DNA from: Plotosus lineatus | Lineage: Eukaryota; Chordata; Actinopteri; Siluriformes; Plotosidae | Reading direction: 5' to 3' | Assembly: GCA_024760905.1 (NCBI GenBank) | Contig: CM045729.1 | Span: 85,061,050 to 85,125,049 of the forward strand | DNA length: 64,000 bases | Shown here: positions 45,297 to 56,793 of the stretch, in pieces | Layout: every line of letters begins with the position of its first letter | Numbering within the stretch: position 1 is the stretch's first letter | Position numbers and translations under genes: made by a program | The notes under the pieces: model-generated | The model's database searches: none | Seen by the model: only the letters and a program-made list of their open reading frames with translations | Told to the model about the DNA's origin: nothing

Positions 45297-46082
45297 TGAT
45301 ACCTCAGCTCATGAACATAATTGGTTCCCAGAAAGTGTGTGTAAAGCGAAAAGTTTGTCTTCCGAACATTTATTTCCCATAAGAAACCATTAAAATGAGA
45401 ATAATCCGTTCCCAGGTCCCCATAAAACATAATTTTCTACTAAATAAGCCTTAAAACTACACAAAAATATACCTTATTTTATGTATAATAAATGTGCTAT
45501 TGTATTGTAATTAAAGAAATAAACTGTACTGTATAATAAAGTCGTTTTATTTACCTTTGTGATGGTAGTTGATGGCTTGATGGAATGGAGTGGGAGGAGG
45601 AGGGAGGGAGGGACTTACTGTTTGGAAGGAGTGTTTGGAAATGCCTACTGTTTGGAAACACCCTTAGCCACACACGCACCCTTAATAGCTTCCTTGTTCT
45701 TAAGGATGGTAGCAATGGTAGACTTAGCATACTGGTACTGGGACGCTAAGTCACACAAACGCACACCTCGTTCGTGTTTGTCAATGATCTCCACCTGTGG
45801 TGGGGTCTTTTTCGGTGCCATAATAGCAAAAGTACACTCAATATGGTCCAAAAAGTCTATCAAACACAAACCACGTCCGCACTCAAAGAAAGGGGTTGAC
45901 GAACTGAGACGCAGTGAGCGTGCGTCAGCTTCTCGTGGCCACCACCGTGGCGGTGTTCGACCGCGTGGTTTGGTTCGTCCGCCGAAAAGTAATTCGTCAG
46001 CAGAGACTATATGCTCGCGAATTTAATGTTCTTGAAGCGAAAAGTTCGTGAGCTTAAGCGTTCATCAGCGGAGGTTTTACTG
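45294..46082 (-). mobile_element. Tigger-like MITE inserted in a (TA)n tract
   Basis: The ends CAGTGATACCTCAGCTCATG and (reverse complement) CAGTAAAACCTCCGCTGATG are inverted repeats flanked by TA. The minus strand at 45821-45645 encodes MAPKKTPPQVEIIDKHERGV and continues as LASQYQYAKSTIATILKNKE, the CENP-B-like HTH of Tigger transposases; the catalytic part is deleted. Length 789 bp. Confidence 0.85.
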
Positions 46083-46085
46083 TAT

Positions 46086-46149
<64 letters not shown>

Positions 46150-46366
46150 ATGTGTATATGTGTATATATATGTATGTATATATATATATATATATATGTG
46201 TATGTGTGTATATATGTGTATGTATATATATGTATATATATATGTATATGTGTATATGTGTGTATATATATATAGGTATATATATATGTATATATGTATA
46301 TATGTATGTATATATGTACGTATGTTTATATATATGTGTGTATATATATGTATGTGTATATATGTG

Positions 46367-46407
<41 letters not shown>

Positions 46408-46465
46408 ATATATGTATATGTATGTGTGTATATATATATATGTGTATGTATATATGTATGTATGT
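46083..46465. repeat. TA-rich microsatellite
   Basis: TA, TATG and TG units. Several 80-160-codon frames in both directions are artefacts of the repeat. Confidence 0.95.
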
Positions 46466-46702
46466 GCAGCTGCAGGTGTTTAGCAATTGAAAAAAAGAAA
46501 CAATTCACTTACTCATTTCTTTCACAAAATTGCATCTGAGACATATTCACCTGTGTTTAAGAGTCAAGTATTAATGAAATCATTTTATTTCAGGGTAACT
46601 TATGACTTACAACAACTGCAGTAACAGCAAACAGCAACATTATGCCGCATTCACACTTGGGCCTCGATTTCCAAAAACGCCACGATTTCACAGAATCATG
46701 AT

Positions 46703-46703
<1 letters not shown>

Positions 46704-46787
<84 letters not shown>

Positions 46788-46790
46788 CGT
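46704..46790. repeat. (TG)n(CG)n microsatellite
   Basis: About 38 TG units followed by a short CG run. Confidence 0.95.
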
Positions 46791-46865
46791 GACATGTCAT
46801 GACAACATTTTTGGCAGATTATTACAATTTATTATGATTTGATGCCAAATCTTGACAGAAGGAGA

Positions 46866-47180
46866 CTGTCGTCGTGCTGGATCACTGATACTAGAGTTGG
46901 GGGTTCAAGCCCCACTCTCAATGGGTTGTCACTGTCCCCCAGTGCAGCAAACTGTGTTATCAGAGGCTATTTGTCTCACTGTCTATGGTGTGAGGTTCAT
47001 GTAAAAGAACCATTGCTGACTTTCAACAAGAGTAGGCGCATAGCCGGCAGCATATTTCTGCCCTGCAATGGCCTGGTGAGCCATCCAGGGATTACTGTGC
47101 CCTCGGCCCGAGTCGGCTGAGATGGGCGCCAGTCTCCCCATGACCTGAATTGGGATTAAGTTGTTCAGAAAATGAATGAA
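46866..47180 (+). mobile_element. tRNA-derived SINE, same family as 3081-3424
   Basis: The B box GGTTCAAGCCC, the body CTCACTGTCTATGGTGTGAG, the CCTGCAATGGCCTGGTGAGC block and the tail ending AAAATGAATGAATGAA are present; the head is partly lost. Confidence 0.85.
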
Positions 47181-48440
47181 TGAATCTTGATATAACGTGG
47201 GAATCGCAGAAGAGTGTAACAGACCATAATGTGCAATCATAGGAAATCTTGATGAAATTGAAAACATGATTGCTTCAAATTTCTTCTCTTTGGTATCTCT
47301 GGAGAGAATGACAGGGTGACGACTGCCTCAATTCTATACCCCTGTCACCCTAAAGCATTACAATCTTGCTCAAATCATGGTCTTAAGTTGTAGGGGATCT
47401 TAACAGTACCTTATGAACGAGAGTACTCTATTCAGAACATGACATGATAGAACGTGAGAATATATTGTGGTAAGGGAACGTGGCAGATCCTTGGCCAGAA
47501 AAGCAAAAACTCAACAATAAATCATAAAGCTCCTCACTTTTTTTTGGATCATGGACGTTGTGGCTCCAGTGAAACTCCAGCATTAGAAAATCACATAATT
47601 AGTTTGTCTATGGTTCTTTTTATCAAAGGAAAAAACACCCAGTCTGTAAAAGTGCTCAATGTAATGGTATATTTACTCAGAATGAAGGGTCACAGTTTAA
47701 AAATTTATTATTTATTCATTTTCACAACAAATTCTTTATATGTAAAAAACATTTAAAAGTATCTATGCACCATACACTAATAATTTAAATGTGTCTTGTT
47801 TATGTGCAACTCCAAGCAACATCAAACCATTTGCACAAATAACTCATCTACATAATTTGACAGCTATTTAGAATTAATAATAAACAAGTCATATTTTTGT
47901 TCAGATTGTGAGTTTCTTTCAATACCTCAGTTGTAATTTACCTTTTTGATCCTTTGCTGCATTTAAAAACTAGCCATAGTGATTCAGCAGCAGCAGCAGC
48001 AGTGGTTACTGGAGTCGTTCTCTGCAGTGATTTATGCAGGCACATGATTTTCTGTAAATTACAGACTCGCTACAGCTCGACATACTTTTGCTGAGAAAGG
48101 GTGGAGTGTTACACAGTTTTGTAGACTGTTCAAAATGTTTTACAGGAGAGTGGAGATTCCAAACAGAGCATCATAGTTCTGGAATATCACCTGTATGATT
48201 GTTCCTCATTCATCCAGTGTCTGAATGTTCACCACAAGAAACCCAATACTCCTGCCACGCCCTGGACATGATGCTGATCGACTGCTATGTATCTCTGACT
48301 CGCATGATGAATGTCAAGAAAGGGAAAAAAAACAGAACTATAATTAATTAAAAGACTGAAACTCAAAATTGAAGTTTGTACGCCACCACACAGAATTAAA
48401 AAAAAGTCTAATTCAGGTAGGCAGACAGACTTAGAAGACA
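47181..48440. other. apparently unique interval, no gene recognised
   Basis: No open frame longer than about 100 codons and no recognisable repeat, except a short (CAG)n at 47981-48002. The frame at 47454-47756 has no recognisable features. Confidence 0.5.
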
Positions 48441-48590
48441 AAGCATGTTTGTGGAGCAAACAAGGTTGGGCAGGTCACTTTTAAAAAGTAATTTGTGATA
48501 GTTACTCGTTACATCTACCAAAAAGTAACTGAGTTGGTACTGAATCACTCCACTATAAAAGTAACTCATTACCAAGCAAAGTAACGATTA
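48441..48590. mobile_element. DNA transposon terminal fragment (GTAACT-rich)
   Basis: The text GGTTGGGCAGGTCACTTTTA followed by repeated AGTAACT motifs matches an end I recall from a common teleost hAT-like element. No second end was identified; it stops at the MITE at 48591. Confidence 0.4.
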
Positions 48591-48594
48591 CGGT

Positions 48595-49234
48595 TGTAAG
48601 AACTCTCTCCGTGGAAGCTCTTAGATAAACCTGCACGACCTGGATTCCTGCATCTCAACGTCTAGGAGTACTCCGGGAGCAACAGACAACGAACCACACG
48701 AGTGAAATCAGTCTGGTTTATTCATCGGAAGCTCTTCAAACACATGCAGTGTCCGCTTATTTATACAGAGGGATGTGCGTGCAAAGCAGTAATTGCATGT
48801 TCACAAAGCATTAACATATATGTTTGTGCACTGCGGCACTTAACACTTGGGGATGTGCATGCAAAGTAGTAATTACGTGTTCACAAAGCATTTCCATATA
48901 TATGTTTGTGCCCTGCGGCGCTTAACACTTGGGGATATGCATGTAAAGCAATAATTGCGTGTTCACAAAGCATTTCCATATATATATATATATGTTTGTG
49001 CCCTGTGGCACTTAACACTTGGCTAATTCCATTTCAAAGCAATTCCTCATTGTTACATTGTTACTTTCCGAATCCCACACCCGAACCGAAACACGACACA
49101 GGAACACCCACCCAACAGTTTCATGTGCCTGGCGCAAATGTCACAATTACAAGTAGAACAGGAAGCTTTAGATACACAGAAGTTACAATACACACATAGT
49201 TGCATCTCATTTATCCTATCAATTTATTCCTTCA
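48595..49234 (-). repeat. 3' LTR
   Basis: 640 bp. On the minus strand it has a TATA-like TATAAATA near 48757-48765 and a polyadenylation signal AATAAA near 48717. U3 holds three tandem units of about 82 bp (48769-49022), each with a TGCATGCAAAG-type block. By eye it differs from the other LTR at about 16 substitutions plus a few TA indels. Confidence 0.95.
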
Positions 49235-49479
49235 ATCCCCTCTTTTTATACTATGAAATATGTATAAATTCTGTAGCGGCACGTCGGAGCACTCTCTTTC
49301 TTGTGGCATTCCAGAGGTGGTTTTTTTTCTTCGTGTGGAATGTTGGACACCGTAGGGAAGAAACCAGGCAGTGGTTGCGCCGAGGCTGGTGCTTGAAGGG
49401 CAGGCAGTGCCCCATCGCCCTTCGCCCACGTACCTCGGGGCTCCGGTCGCCTTCCCGTCCGGATGTATCCAAGCATTAC

Positions 49480-49576
49480 ACACACACACACACACACGTG
49501 TGAACACGACGTATTCTTGGGTCCATAGTCATCACCGGATGTATCCACACGACGTATTCTTGGGTCCATAGTCATC
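49480..49576. repeat. (CA)n and ~45-bp tandem duplication near the 3' LTR
   Basis: The block CACGACGTATTCTTGGGTCC with flanks occurs twice (49506-49530 and 49550-49575), next to a (CA)n tract at 49481-49498. Confidence 0.8.
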
Positions 49577-50033
49577 GACAGAGGCGGAGGGCAGGCGGGT
49601 ATATCGGGGTTCGCTGAAGGAACTGGCCAGGACCCAGATTCGATTCATCAAACACCTAAAAATACAGGGTCCAAACACGCAAACCAACAACAAACATATA
49701 CCTTTGGGAACAAGCATTATTAAATACGGGGTAAACATGCCGAAAAGAGAGTGGAGGAATCCCCAGCCATAGTTTGGACTTTCGTCGCGTCGCAGTTGGT
49801 CCGCTATGTCACGCATTTTTTGTAAGTGGTGTAATTGTCTCGTGCTGGGGTATATACATACCATCATGGGGAAAGAGAGAGCAAACAATACATTCTTCCT
49901 GGGTCACATCTCGTTTTACCGTGAAATTTAAATACTGCCAGAACATGTTATTTTCTGGATGACGGTAAGGTGTGCATCAACCCGGGACCACGCATAGTAG
50001 CCCGATTAAGAGCAGGGCATAAGTGGTATACAT
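49535..50033 (-). pseudogene. env remnant, internally deleted
   Basis: An ATG at 50033 opens a short hydrophobic leader followed by a stop and then a surface-protein-like piece with an NFT glycosylation site and a CxxC motif (about 49960-49880). A frame break leads to 49888-49532, which contains a long hydrophobic segment (residues about 50-80) like the membrane anchor of a transmembrane subunit. Most of the surface subunit and the fusion region are gone. A tract resembling a splice acceptor (TACCTCTCTTTCAG) lies near 50165-50178. Confidence 0.65.
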
Positions 50034-50214
50034 AACTTGGATTTTAAATGGGCGTTATCCGACCCGTGTGCGAGAGGATGTGGTGGTGATACTTAGATAT
50101 CTGGATCAGGTCCAGACAAGTAGTTCATTCACCCCAGAAGGGCTGGTATCTCGAGACCTGAAAGAGAGGTAAATGAGGACAAAAATTTCACAAATACAAA
50201 GTGCACTTAATACA

Positions 50215-52418
50215 TCATTGCGGACTTTTCTTCAGTCTGGTAGCATGGATCCACTGTGGAAAGAGGTCAGTTAGTACGGCGGTATGAGTAACAGCGAGTA
50301 TCTCCGTGGGCTCACTGTAAGGGGTGTCTCTCAAAGGGGAATTTAGTTTCGCAAATTTTTTGACCAGCACCTTGTCTCCTACCTTGAAGGCGTGAGTGCT
50401 TGTGTCTGCCGGGACCGAAGTATTCTGATTAGTGCGTTTCCAATAGTCGTTTAGGACCTTAACAAGGCCCACGGCATACTCGCTCATGTGTATATCTAAG
50501 TCTTCCGTCCCCAAAGCCTGCTTTCCCTTCCTCCAAGGAGCGGGAAAGGATCTCCCCATTACCACTTCGTAAGGAGATAGATTCCCTAAGGCCACCTGCG
50601 AGGTCATTCGCAGATCCGCCAAAACCACGGGTAGTACTGAAACCCAATTCCTTGATCCAGTGGCGTGCATTGCCTTCTGTAATTTCCCTTTAATTGTTCT
50701 GTTTGTTCATTCCACGATTCCGGAGGACTGAGGGTGATATGGGACATGGAAACGCCAATTGATCTTTAGCTCTTGGGCCAACAGTTGAGTGACTTTTGAG
50801 TTGAATGGTGTGCCTTTGTCCAAATCAATTCCCAACGGGAGGCCATATCTGGGAATAATTTCCTGTGATAACTTTTGAACCACTACTCGGGCGTTTTCAT
50901 TCCCACATGGGAAAGCTTCGACCCACCGGGAAAATTTATCCACGATAACCAATAGATATTTAAAGGGGCCCTGCCAGGGCATGTGAGTAAAATCTATCTG
51001 CCACTCCTGGAAGGGAGTATCTGGTTTCGGCAGATGCTGATGTGATGCATGTGGTTTGGACACATTGTTCTGTACACAAATCAGGCATTTGTCCAGAATG
51101 CTGTGTACCGTAGAGGCTAGTTGTCGTATACAAAAATCTTTTTCCATATCTGTCACCACCCCTCTTCAACCGCGATGTGTAGGCCCGTGAAACTCGCGGA
51201 CGAGGAAAGGAAGACAGTGCGTGGGCAGACATAAGCGACCGGTCGAATCGAGTAGAATGCCGTCCCCCGAGGGCTGAGAGCCATGCGAACACCAAAAATC
51301 AGTGTCTTCTGTGGACGCCGAGGACTGAAGGGATTTCAGATCCAAGTCAGGGAGGAGGGCGCTAAGCATGTGTGAGGTTGACACCAGCGCGGGCTGCAGG
51401 AACGGCGGCATGGAGCCGAGCAAGGCAGCCTGTTTAGCTGCGCGGTCAGCCAAAGAGTTACCTCGTGCCTCATCAGTGTGGTCAGAGGAATGACCGCGGG
51501 TCTTTATGATCGCTAAACGGAGCGGGAGATTGCAGGACACAATAAGGTCCTGGACTAAGGTGGAATGTGAAATGGGCTTACCGTCAGCAGCAATGAAACC
51601 ACGAGATTGCCAGATACGGCCGAAATCGTGCGCCACCCCGAAAGCGTAACGAGAGTGCATGCCCGAGTGAGCGCGTATAACTCCGCTGCTTGAGCGGAAT
51701 TAAAGGGGAGCGAGTACTCTTCCAAAACTTGGTCCAGTAAGGAACATACCGCATAGCCGCAGAGGAACACTCCGTCGGAGGGTTTCAAGCATGACCTATC
51801 TACAAACAGGGAGAGACCTGTGGAGAGAGGCGTGGATAATAAGTCGGACCTAATACTGGTGTCATGGACAATGGTGTCCATGCAGTCATGTTCCAACGGT
51901 TCGCAGTCATCTTGAGCATTAAGCAGGCGCTGTAGGGCCTGGGCCACGTTATCTAGGGAAGAGGAACAAGAGAGGGTTAGATTATCAGTAGCACAAAGGA
52001 TGGCCTCGTAACCTGAGCGACGTTGAGAAAACATGTGTTGTGTAGACAGAGTATTAAGGATATGCCTAACCTGATGGCTGGTGTGTAAAATGAGTGGATG
52101 GGAGAGCACTATTTTTTCTGCTTCAAGAACTAACACCGCACTGGCAGCGACAGCGTGAAGGCAAGTAGGTAAACCCTGAGCTACAGTATCTAAAGTTTTG
52201 GAGAGGAAAGCACAGGGTCTCAGTCCCCCCCCGTGGTCCTGAGCCAAAACCCCAGAAGCCGTGCCGGCCTGGTGCGCGACATAGAGGTGAAAGGGTTTGG
52301 TGTAGTCCGGGAGCCCGAGAGCCGGCGTGGAGCATAGGGCCGACTTCAGGGCTTTGAACGTGTCCAGCGTGTCCTCAGTCCAGACCAAGGGTTGGTGGAG
52401 AGGGTCAGTGTGAGCCAC
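50215..52418 (-). pseudogene. pol: ERV pol: RNase H and integrase
   Basis: 52418-51555 carries the RT connection and the first part of RNase H (catalytic Asp in FVDRS, Glu in AQAAELYAL). 51660-51166 completes RNase H (KTRGHSSDHTDEARGNSLAD) and begins the integrase zinc-binding region. 51159-50707 is the integrase core with Asp (DFTHM), Asp (in the block before KGTPFNS) and Glu (PQSSGIVE). 50670-50215 is the SH3-like C-terminal domain (FKVGDKVLVKKF). Frame changes near 51600, 51163 and 50700 break it. Confidence 0.93.
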
Positions 52419-52480
52419 AGCAGAGCGTAAACGTTTGTCATAAAAGGAACAGTCCGGGATCCATTGGCGGCAGTAGTTAA

Positions 52481-53522
52481 CCCCTTACCCGGCAGAGACG
52501 GGTATACTCGCAATCACCCAAATTGTATTTTCCAGTCATTGATGAGTTAACTCGCCAAAACTTACGCTTTCAAAACCAGAGGGAAGCGGCTTTACTCGTC
52601 ATTTCTATTGATGCCTGAGGATGTTATCGTACACTACTCATCATCATACGCCTCAAAAAAATGAACTATGGCATCTCAAGGCAATGTTAGACAAGAGGTA
52701 AGCGGCGAAACGTTTTCGAATCAGTAACCCGCAAAGAGTCAAAGGGGGAGTGTCGCGCTCTTTAGAATCGGTACTCTCGGTCTCGTATTTTACGATTTCC
52801 TTGAAATTTCTCGGCATTCCTTATCCCAATGGATAACAGTGATGACAACAGCAATACTGAAGCTTCTCTTAGAGGCTTGGATACATCTGATGAGAGTGCC
52901 AGCTCATCAGAAAATGAATATTCAAGCGAAAGTGAAGATGATGAACTGATTGACGCAAGAAATTGCACATAATGCCTCACACATCTCAAATTTCGTCTAC
53001 AAATCAAACGTGACATCATCACAAAGTATGGATCAGAACTGCCACCACGGAGATCCCCAGGTAGACCATCAGCAGGTGCAGTAAGTACACGGAATACACC
53101 TGGACATTTTCCCAAGGAAATCCCGCCAACAGAGAAAAAGGCAAATCCAACAAAAAGATGTGTTGTATGCAGTCAGAAACGTGACCATAGAGGGAAACCA
53201 ATTAGGAAGGAGTCACGGTATATGTGTAAGATGTGCCTTGTACCTTTATGTGTGGTTCCATGTTTTGATAAATATCACACACACCGACTGTAATTTCTTT
53301 TGATTGTAATTTCTTTTCTTTTTCTTTTTCTTTTCTTAAAAAAAAAAAAGGCGAGTTATCTCGTCTCTGCCGAAAGGGGTAATTTCAAATTACAGTTGCA
53401 TGCCAAAATAGATGAAAAATTAAAAATAGACTTGAATTTCGTATTCAGCATAAAGTAAAGAACTTAAAAAAAATTGGTCTGAAAAAGGAACGTTTTTGTC
53501 AAAAAAATGGTTGGTTAAGGGG
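52481..53522 (+). mobile_element. piggyBac-type element, internally deleted, inside ERV pol
   Basis: Flanked by TTAA on both sides (52477-52480 and 53523-53526), with ends CCCCTTACCCGGC and (reverse complement) CCCCTTAACCAACC. The plus strand encodes an acidic N-terminus starting at 52829 (MDNSDDNSNTEAS), a stop at 52970, then a C-terminal cysteine-rich domain (about 53155-53290) with CVVCSQK, CKMC and CVVPCFDKYHT. The DDD catalytic domain between them is missing. Length 1042 bp. Confidence 0.93.
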
Positions 53523-53526
53523 TTAA

Positions 53527-54300
53527 TGAGGCCCAGGAAAGCAAGGAGTGCCTGTTTTGTGGCAGGCTTCTGAGTGTCCACTATGATCTTGACGCGATCC
53601 TGAGTAAGGCGTTTTGTCCCGTGAGAGAGTTCGTAGCCCAGGTATATGACAGTCAGTAGACAAAACTGTAGCTTGGGCTTTGAAACCTTGAAACCCTTCT
53701 TTTCCAGTCAGAGGAGCAGTTGAAGGGTTGCATCAAGACACAGTTCATAAGTTAGGCCGGACACCAGGAGGTCGTCGGCGTAGGAGTGGACACAGGAACC
53801 CACGGGAACGTCGAGAGACCCCAGTGCATCCCTAACCACAGCCGAGAAAACAGCAGGAGAGTCTATGAACCCTTGAGGTAATCTAGGCCACGTGTACTGT
53901 TGCTGCCAGTGTGTGAAAGCAAAGAAGGGCTGTGTGTTGGGCTCAACAGGGATACTAAAAAACGCCAAGCACAGGTCAATCACGGAGAAATGGGTATGGT
54001 CGCAAGGAATGGAAGCCATAATAGAGGGCACGTCCGGGACGACCGGCGAGACTGGGATGATGAGCTCATTAATTTTTCTGAGGTCCTGGGTAAGGCGCCA
54101 AGAACCGTCCGGCTTGGGAACCGGGTTCACAGGAGTGTTATAAGATGATACCCTGTTCCAGAAGAGCGGCCAAAATGGTGTCGATACCCAACATTTTTTG
54201 AGGCAATAAGGGATATTGTCAGATGTACACGGGCAAAATGTGCTTAACGGTAGCTTCATACGGAACGCAGTCCACACAACCCACGTCATTCTTATGTTCT
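53527..54300 (-). pseudogene. pol: ERV pol: reverse transcriptase
   Basis: The main frame 54358-53708 shows VNPVPKPDGSWRLTQDLRK, the catalytic Asp in FSVIDLCLAFF, LPQGFIDSPAVFS and the YADD active site near 53775. The upstream part is in the pro frame, with a TGA near 54218 and a frameshift near 54140. A TGA at about 53707 ends the long frame, after which it continues to the piggyBac insertion at 53526. Confidence 0.93.
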
Positions 54301-54809
54301 GCCCAAAGATTGGTGGGCAACGTGTCGAGTACAGGGGGCAAGGTGGAACTCGCCACACACGCTGAATTAACGTTAAAGGGCAGGGGCTGCGCTTGCAATG
54401 ACAACAGAGAAACGGAGGCGGTGTCGCACGTTTGAATGGTCATGCTCGAACCTTGGAAAGAGATTTGGAACCCCAGAACACTCATGAGGTCTCGGCCCAA
54501 CAAATTAAAAGGGCATTTGGACATATGTACAAAAGAGTAGGATATTTGCAATTCATCAAGCGAAGGGTCATCAGGAAAACATAAAAGAAGGGGCGGCGTA
54601 TATGGGGAGGAGAAGGGGACCCCATCTATTCCCACAGAGCTGGTGGACCTGGAGGATACAGCACCCTGATAGTCCCTGCCTAAAGAAGATAGGGTTGCGC
54701 CACTATCGATAACAAAAAGATATTCTACCCCTTCTAGAACAATAGAAAGGAGAGGCAGATTCTCATTGCAGGGCGAATTAAACACTAGGTGCATTAAGCT
54801 ACAGGTCAC
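54219..54809 (-). pseudogene. pro: ERV protease
   Basis: The frame continues directly after the gag stop. The aspartic protease active-site triplet occurs in FVIDSGATLSSLG (near 54710) and the C-terminal flap-side motif in LLGRDLMSVLG (near 54480). The length suits a retroviral protease. It is open until the TGA near 54218. Confidence 0.9.
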
Positions 54810-54833
54810 GGGGTCCCTACTCCGCGGGCAGCC

Positions 54834-54836
54834 CTA
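54834..54836 (-). promoter_or_regulatory. gag UAG stop, candidate readthrough site
   Basis: A single TAG separates gag and pro in the same frame. It is followed by a G- and C-rich stretch (GGCTGCCCGCGGAGTAGGGA) that could fold. Stop-codon readthrough at UAG is how gammaretroviruses make Gag-Pol. Confidence 0.6.
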
Positions 54837-56511
54837 TTCGTGCTCCCGTGGGTATGGGCGTGCTGGCGATACGCCTGCGGAATCTGAGTGGGGGCAAGGC
54901 GAGTTATCTCCTTGATGGGTCCGAGAGGCAGACTTATATTCGTCTCTCTGTTTCTTTCTACACTCTTTTGTCCAATGCCCTTCCTTACCACAGTAATGAC
55001 ATTTTCCTGCCTTCCAATGCGGCCCCTTTCCCCGATTTTTATCATGAGAGCCCCCTTTAGGGGCAACAGACAAGCAGGCTCTGTTCTTAACATTCAACAA
55101 GCCGTCTGACTCTAACATCCTCACTCGTTCCCCAGCGGTTCTTACTGCGAGGCGCTGATGGTCAGTCCAATGTGGCTTTAGAGCGCTTTGGACCTCCGGG
55201 AGGCAGTTGCTCAGGAAGGTGGACAAAAACATTGAATTTGGGCTGTCTATTGCGAGGTCAAACCCTCCGACATGTCGCCAGGTTTCGGTGAAGCGGTTCC
55301 AGAAAACTGATGTGAGTTCACCACGTTTCTGTTTACAGTTAGTGACGTGGGAGGGATCACAAGCTCCTTCCCGTCGGGAGACTAGATAAGCCGTAAGTTG
55401 CGCGCGCAAGGTTTTTAACGCGTCGGGATTATCCCTCCAATAGAGCGAGGAACAATAACGAGTCTGACGACGCCCCTCTTCCCCCTGTCCTCTTCTATTT
55501 TTTCGTTAGTCACCTCATCGTTTCTGGGGTCCAAGCAGGGGACATTCTGGAGGACCACAGCCTCATTGTATGCTTCCTTTAGGGTAGACTGCAGAATAAA
55601 GCGATAGTCCCCTCCTGTTAGTTGGCAATACCTAGTGGACCGTATAAGCATATCTACGTAGGCCAGGGGTGTGTCCAAGCCAGGGAGCATGGAGATAATC
55701 TCTTTGAGTGTGGCCACGGACGGTGGTTCCACAACGATACCCCTTCCCCTATTTTGCCATATACAAGCTTCTTCACTGCCCTAGGTTTAGGTGGCTGCGA
55801 GAGAGGAGGAGGATCGGGCTGAGAGCCCGCGTTGGGACCAATGTCCCCCGGGTTTTCCCAGTCCGAATCCTCATCCCCCGATGTATCTTCAGAGTCCTCC
55901 TTATTCACTGGCGGAGGCGAGGAGGGAATCACAACCCTGGGCTTTCCTTTCGGTTTAGCTTTGGGTCGAGCTCCTCCCTCCGCAGCGAGCAGGGTTGGGT
56001 ATAGGGCAGGGACCTCCACTGACTTAGGGTCAGCGGGGAGTAGCGGGACTATCTCCCCCGATCCTACTGGATATGGTGGGGTAGCCGACGGGGGAGTTAC
56101 GGGGGACACAGTTTGCACACAGCAAGCTGGACTTTTGGTATTTTTCCCTTTTCCCTTTTCTTTACTCATTAATATAGGTTTGGGGACACTCTGAGTCACC
56201 TTCTTGGACTCGAAGAGCTTTTTAAGTTGTAACCAGTATGAGCGCATTTCATACCATTTTACATAAGCCTCCTTCATGTATTCATCATCCCAGGAGGGGT
56301 TGCCCAATCCATCATAAATCATGCGATGTGCGGATGTCAGGAATCCTGCATCAAAAGTCCCCGTTCGAGGGAAGTTTGGCACTTGGTCTAGTCCCTCCGT
56401 CCATCCGGCTAGATTACTAAGCCATGGTTCAGTATAATAAGCAAGACCACATTTATTCAGCCATTCCTTGGGGGTTTCCCCGGGATTAGGCTTTGGGTAG
56501 GAATTTCCCAT
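54834..56511 (-). pseudogene. gag: ERV gag
   Basis: It starts MGNSYPKPNPGETPKEWLNK at 56511; Gly2 is a likely myristoylation site of the matrix. A proline-rich region follows (about 56150-55780). The capsid region continues in another frame from about 55735 and a third from about 55430, so there are at least two frameshifts. The nucleocapsid has one zinc knuckle, CHYCGKEGHWTKEC (about 54998-54957), and basic residues after it. Confidence 0.92.
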
Positions 56512-56793
56512 TGTTTACCCTCTAACAACAAAACAACAGAAAAAATACGTTGGCATACAGGAATACAGGGGCATCTTCTTTTTTTTTTTTTCTTTCGTTT
56601 TTAGTTTTTTTGTTTTTGTATAGCGCTCTTCCCAGTTATAGCAACTGAGGATAACCGTCCCAGTTATAGCAACTGAGGATAACCATCCCTTCTAGAGAAG
56701 GGGATAAACCGTCCCTTATAAAAAGGGGATAACAGACGTTCAAATACTGCTAACCAGGTAGTCAAACAAATCTTGTCTTACCTGATCAGGAGT

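Noticed and set aside
44641..46490. Frames of 75-160 codons rich in Tyr, Ile, His and Cys
   Set aside because: They come from (TA)n/(TATG)n microsatellites, open in several frames and both strands.
47981..48002. (CAG)n as a candidate coding repeat
   Set aside because: Too short, no surrounding open frame with recognisable features.
48769..49022. Spaced repeats as a CRISPR-like array
   Set aside because: They are tandem units without unique spacers inside an LTR, in a vertebrate genome.
55622..56194. Plus-strand frames of about 100-120 codons
   Set aside because: Antisense shadows of the retroviral gag proline-rich region.
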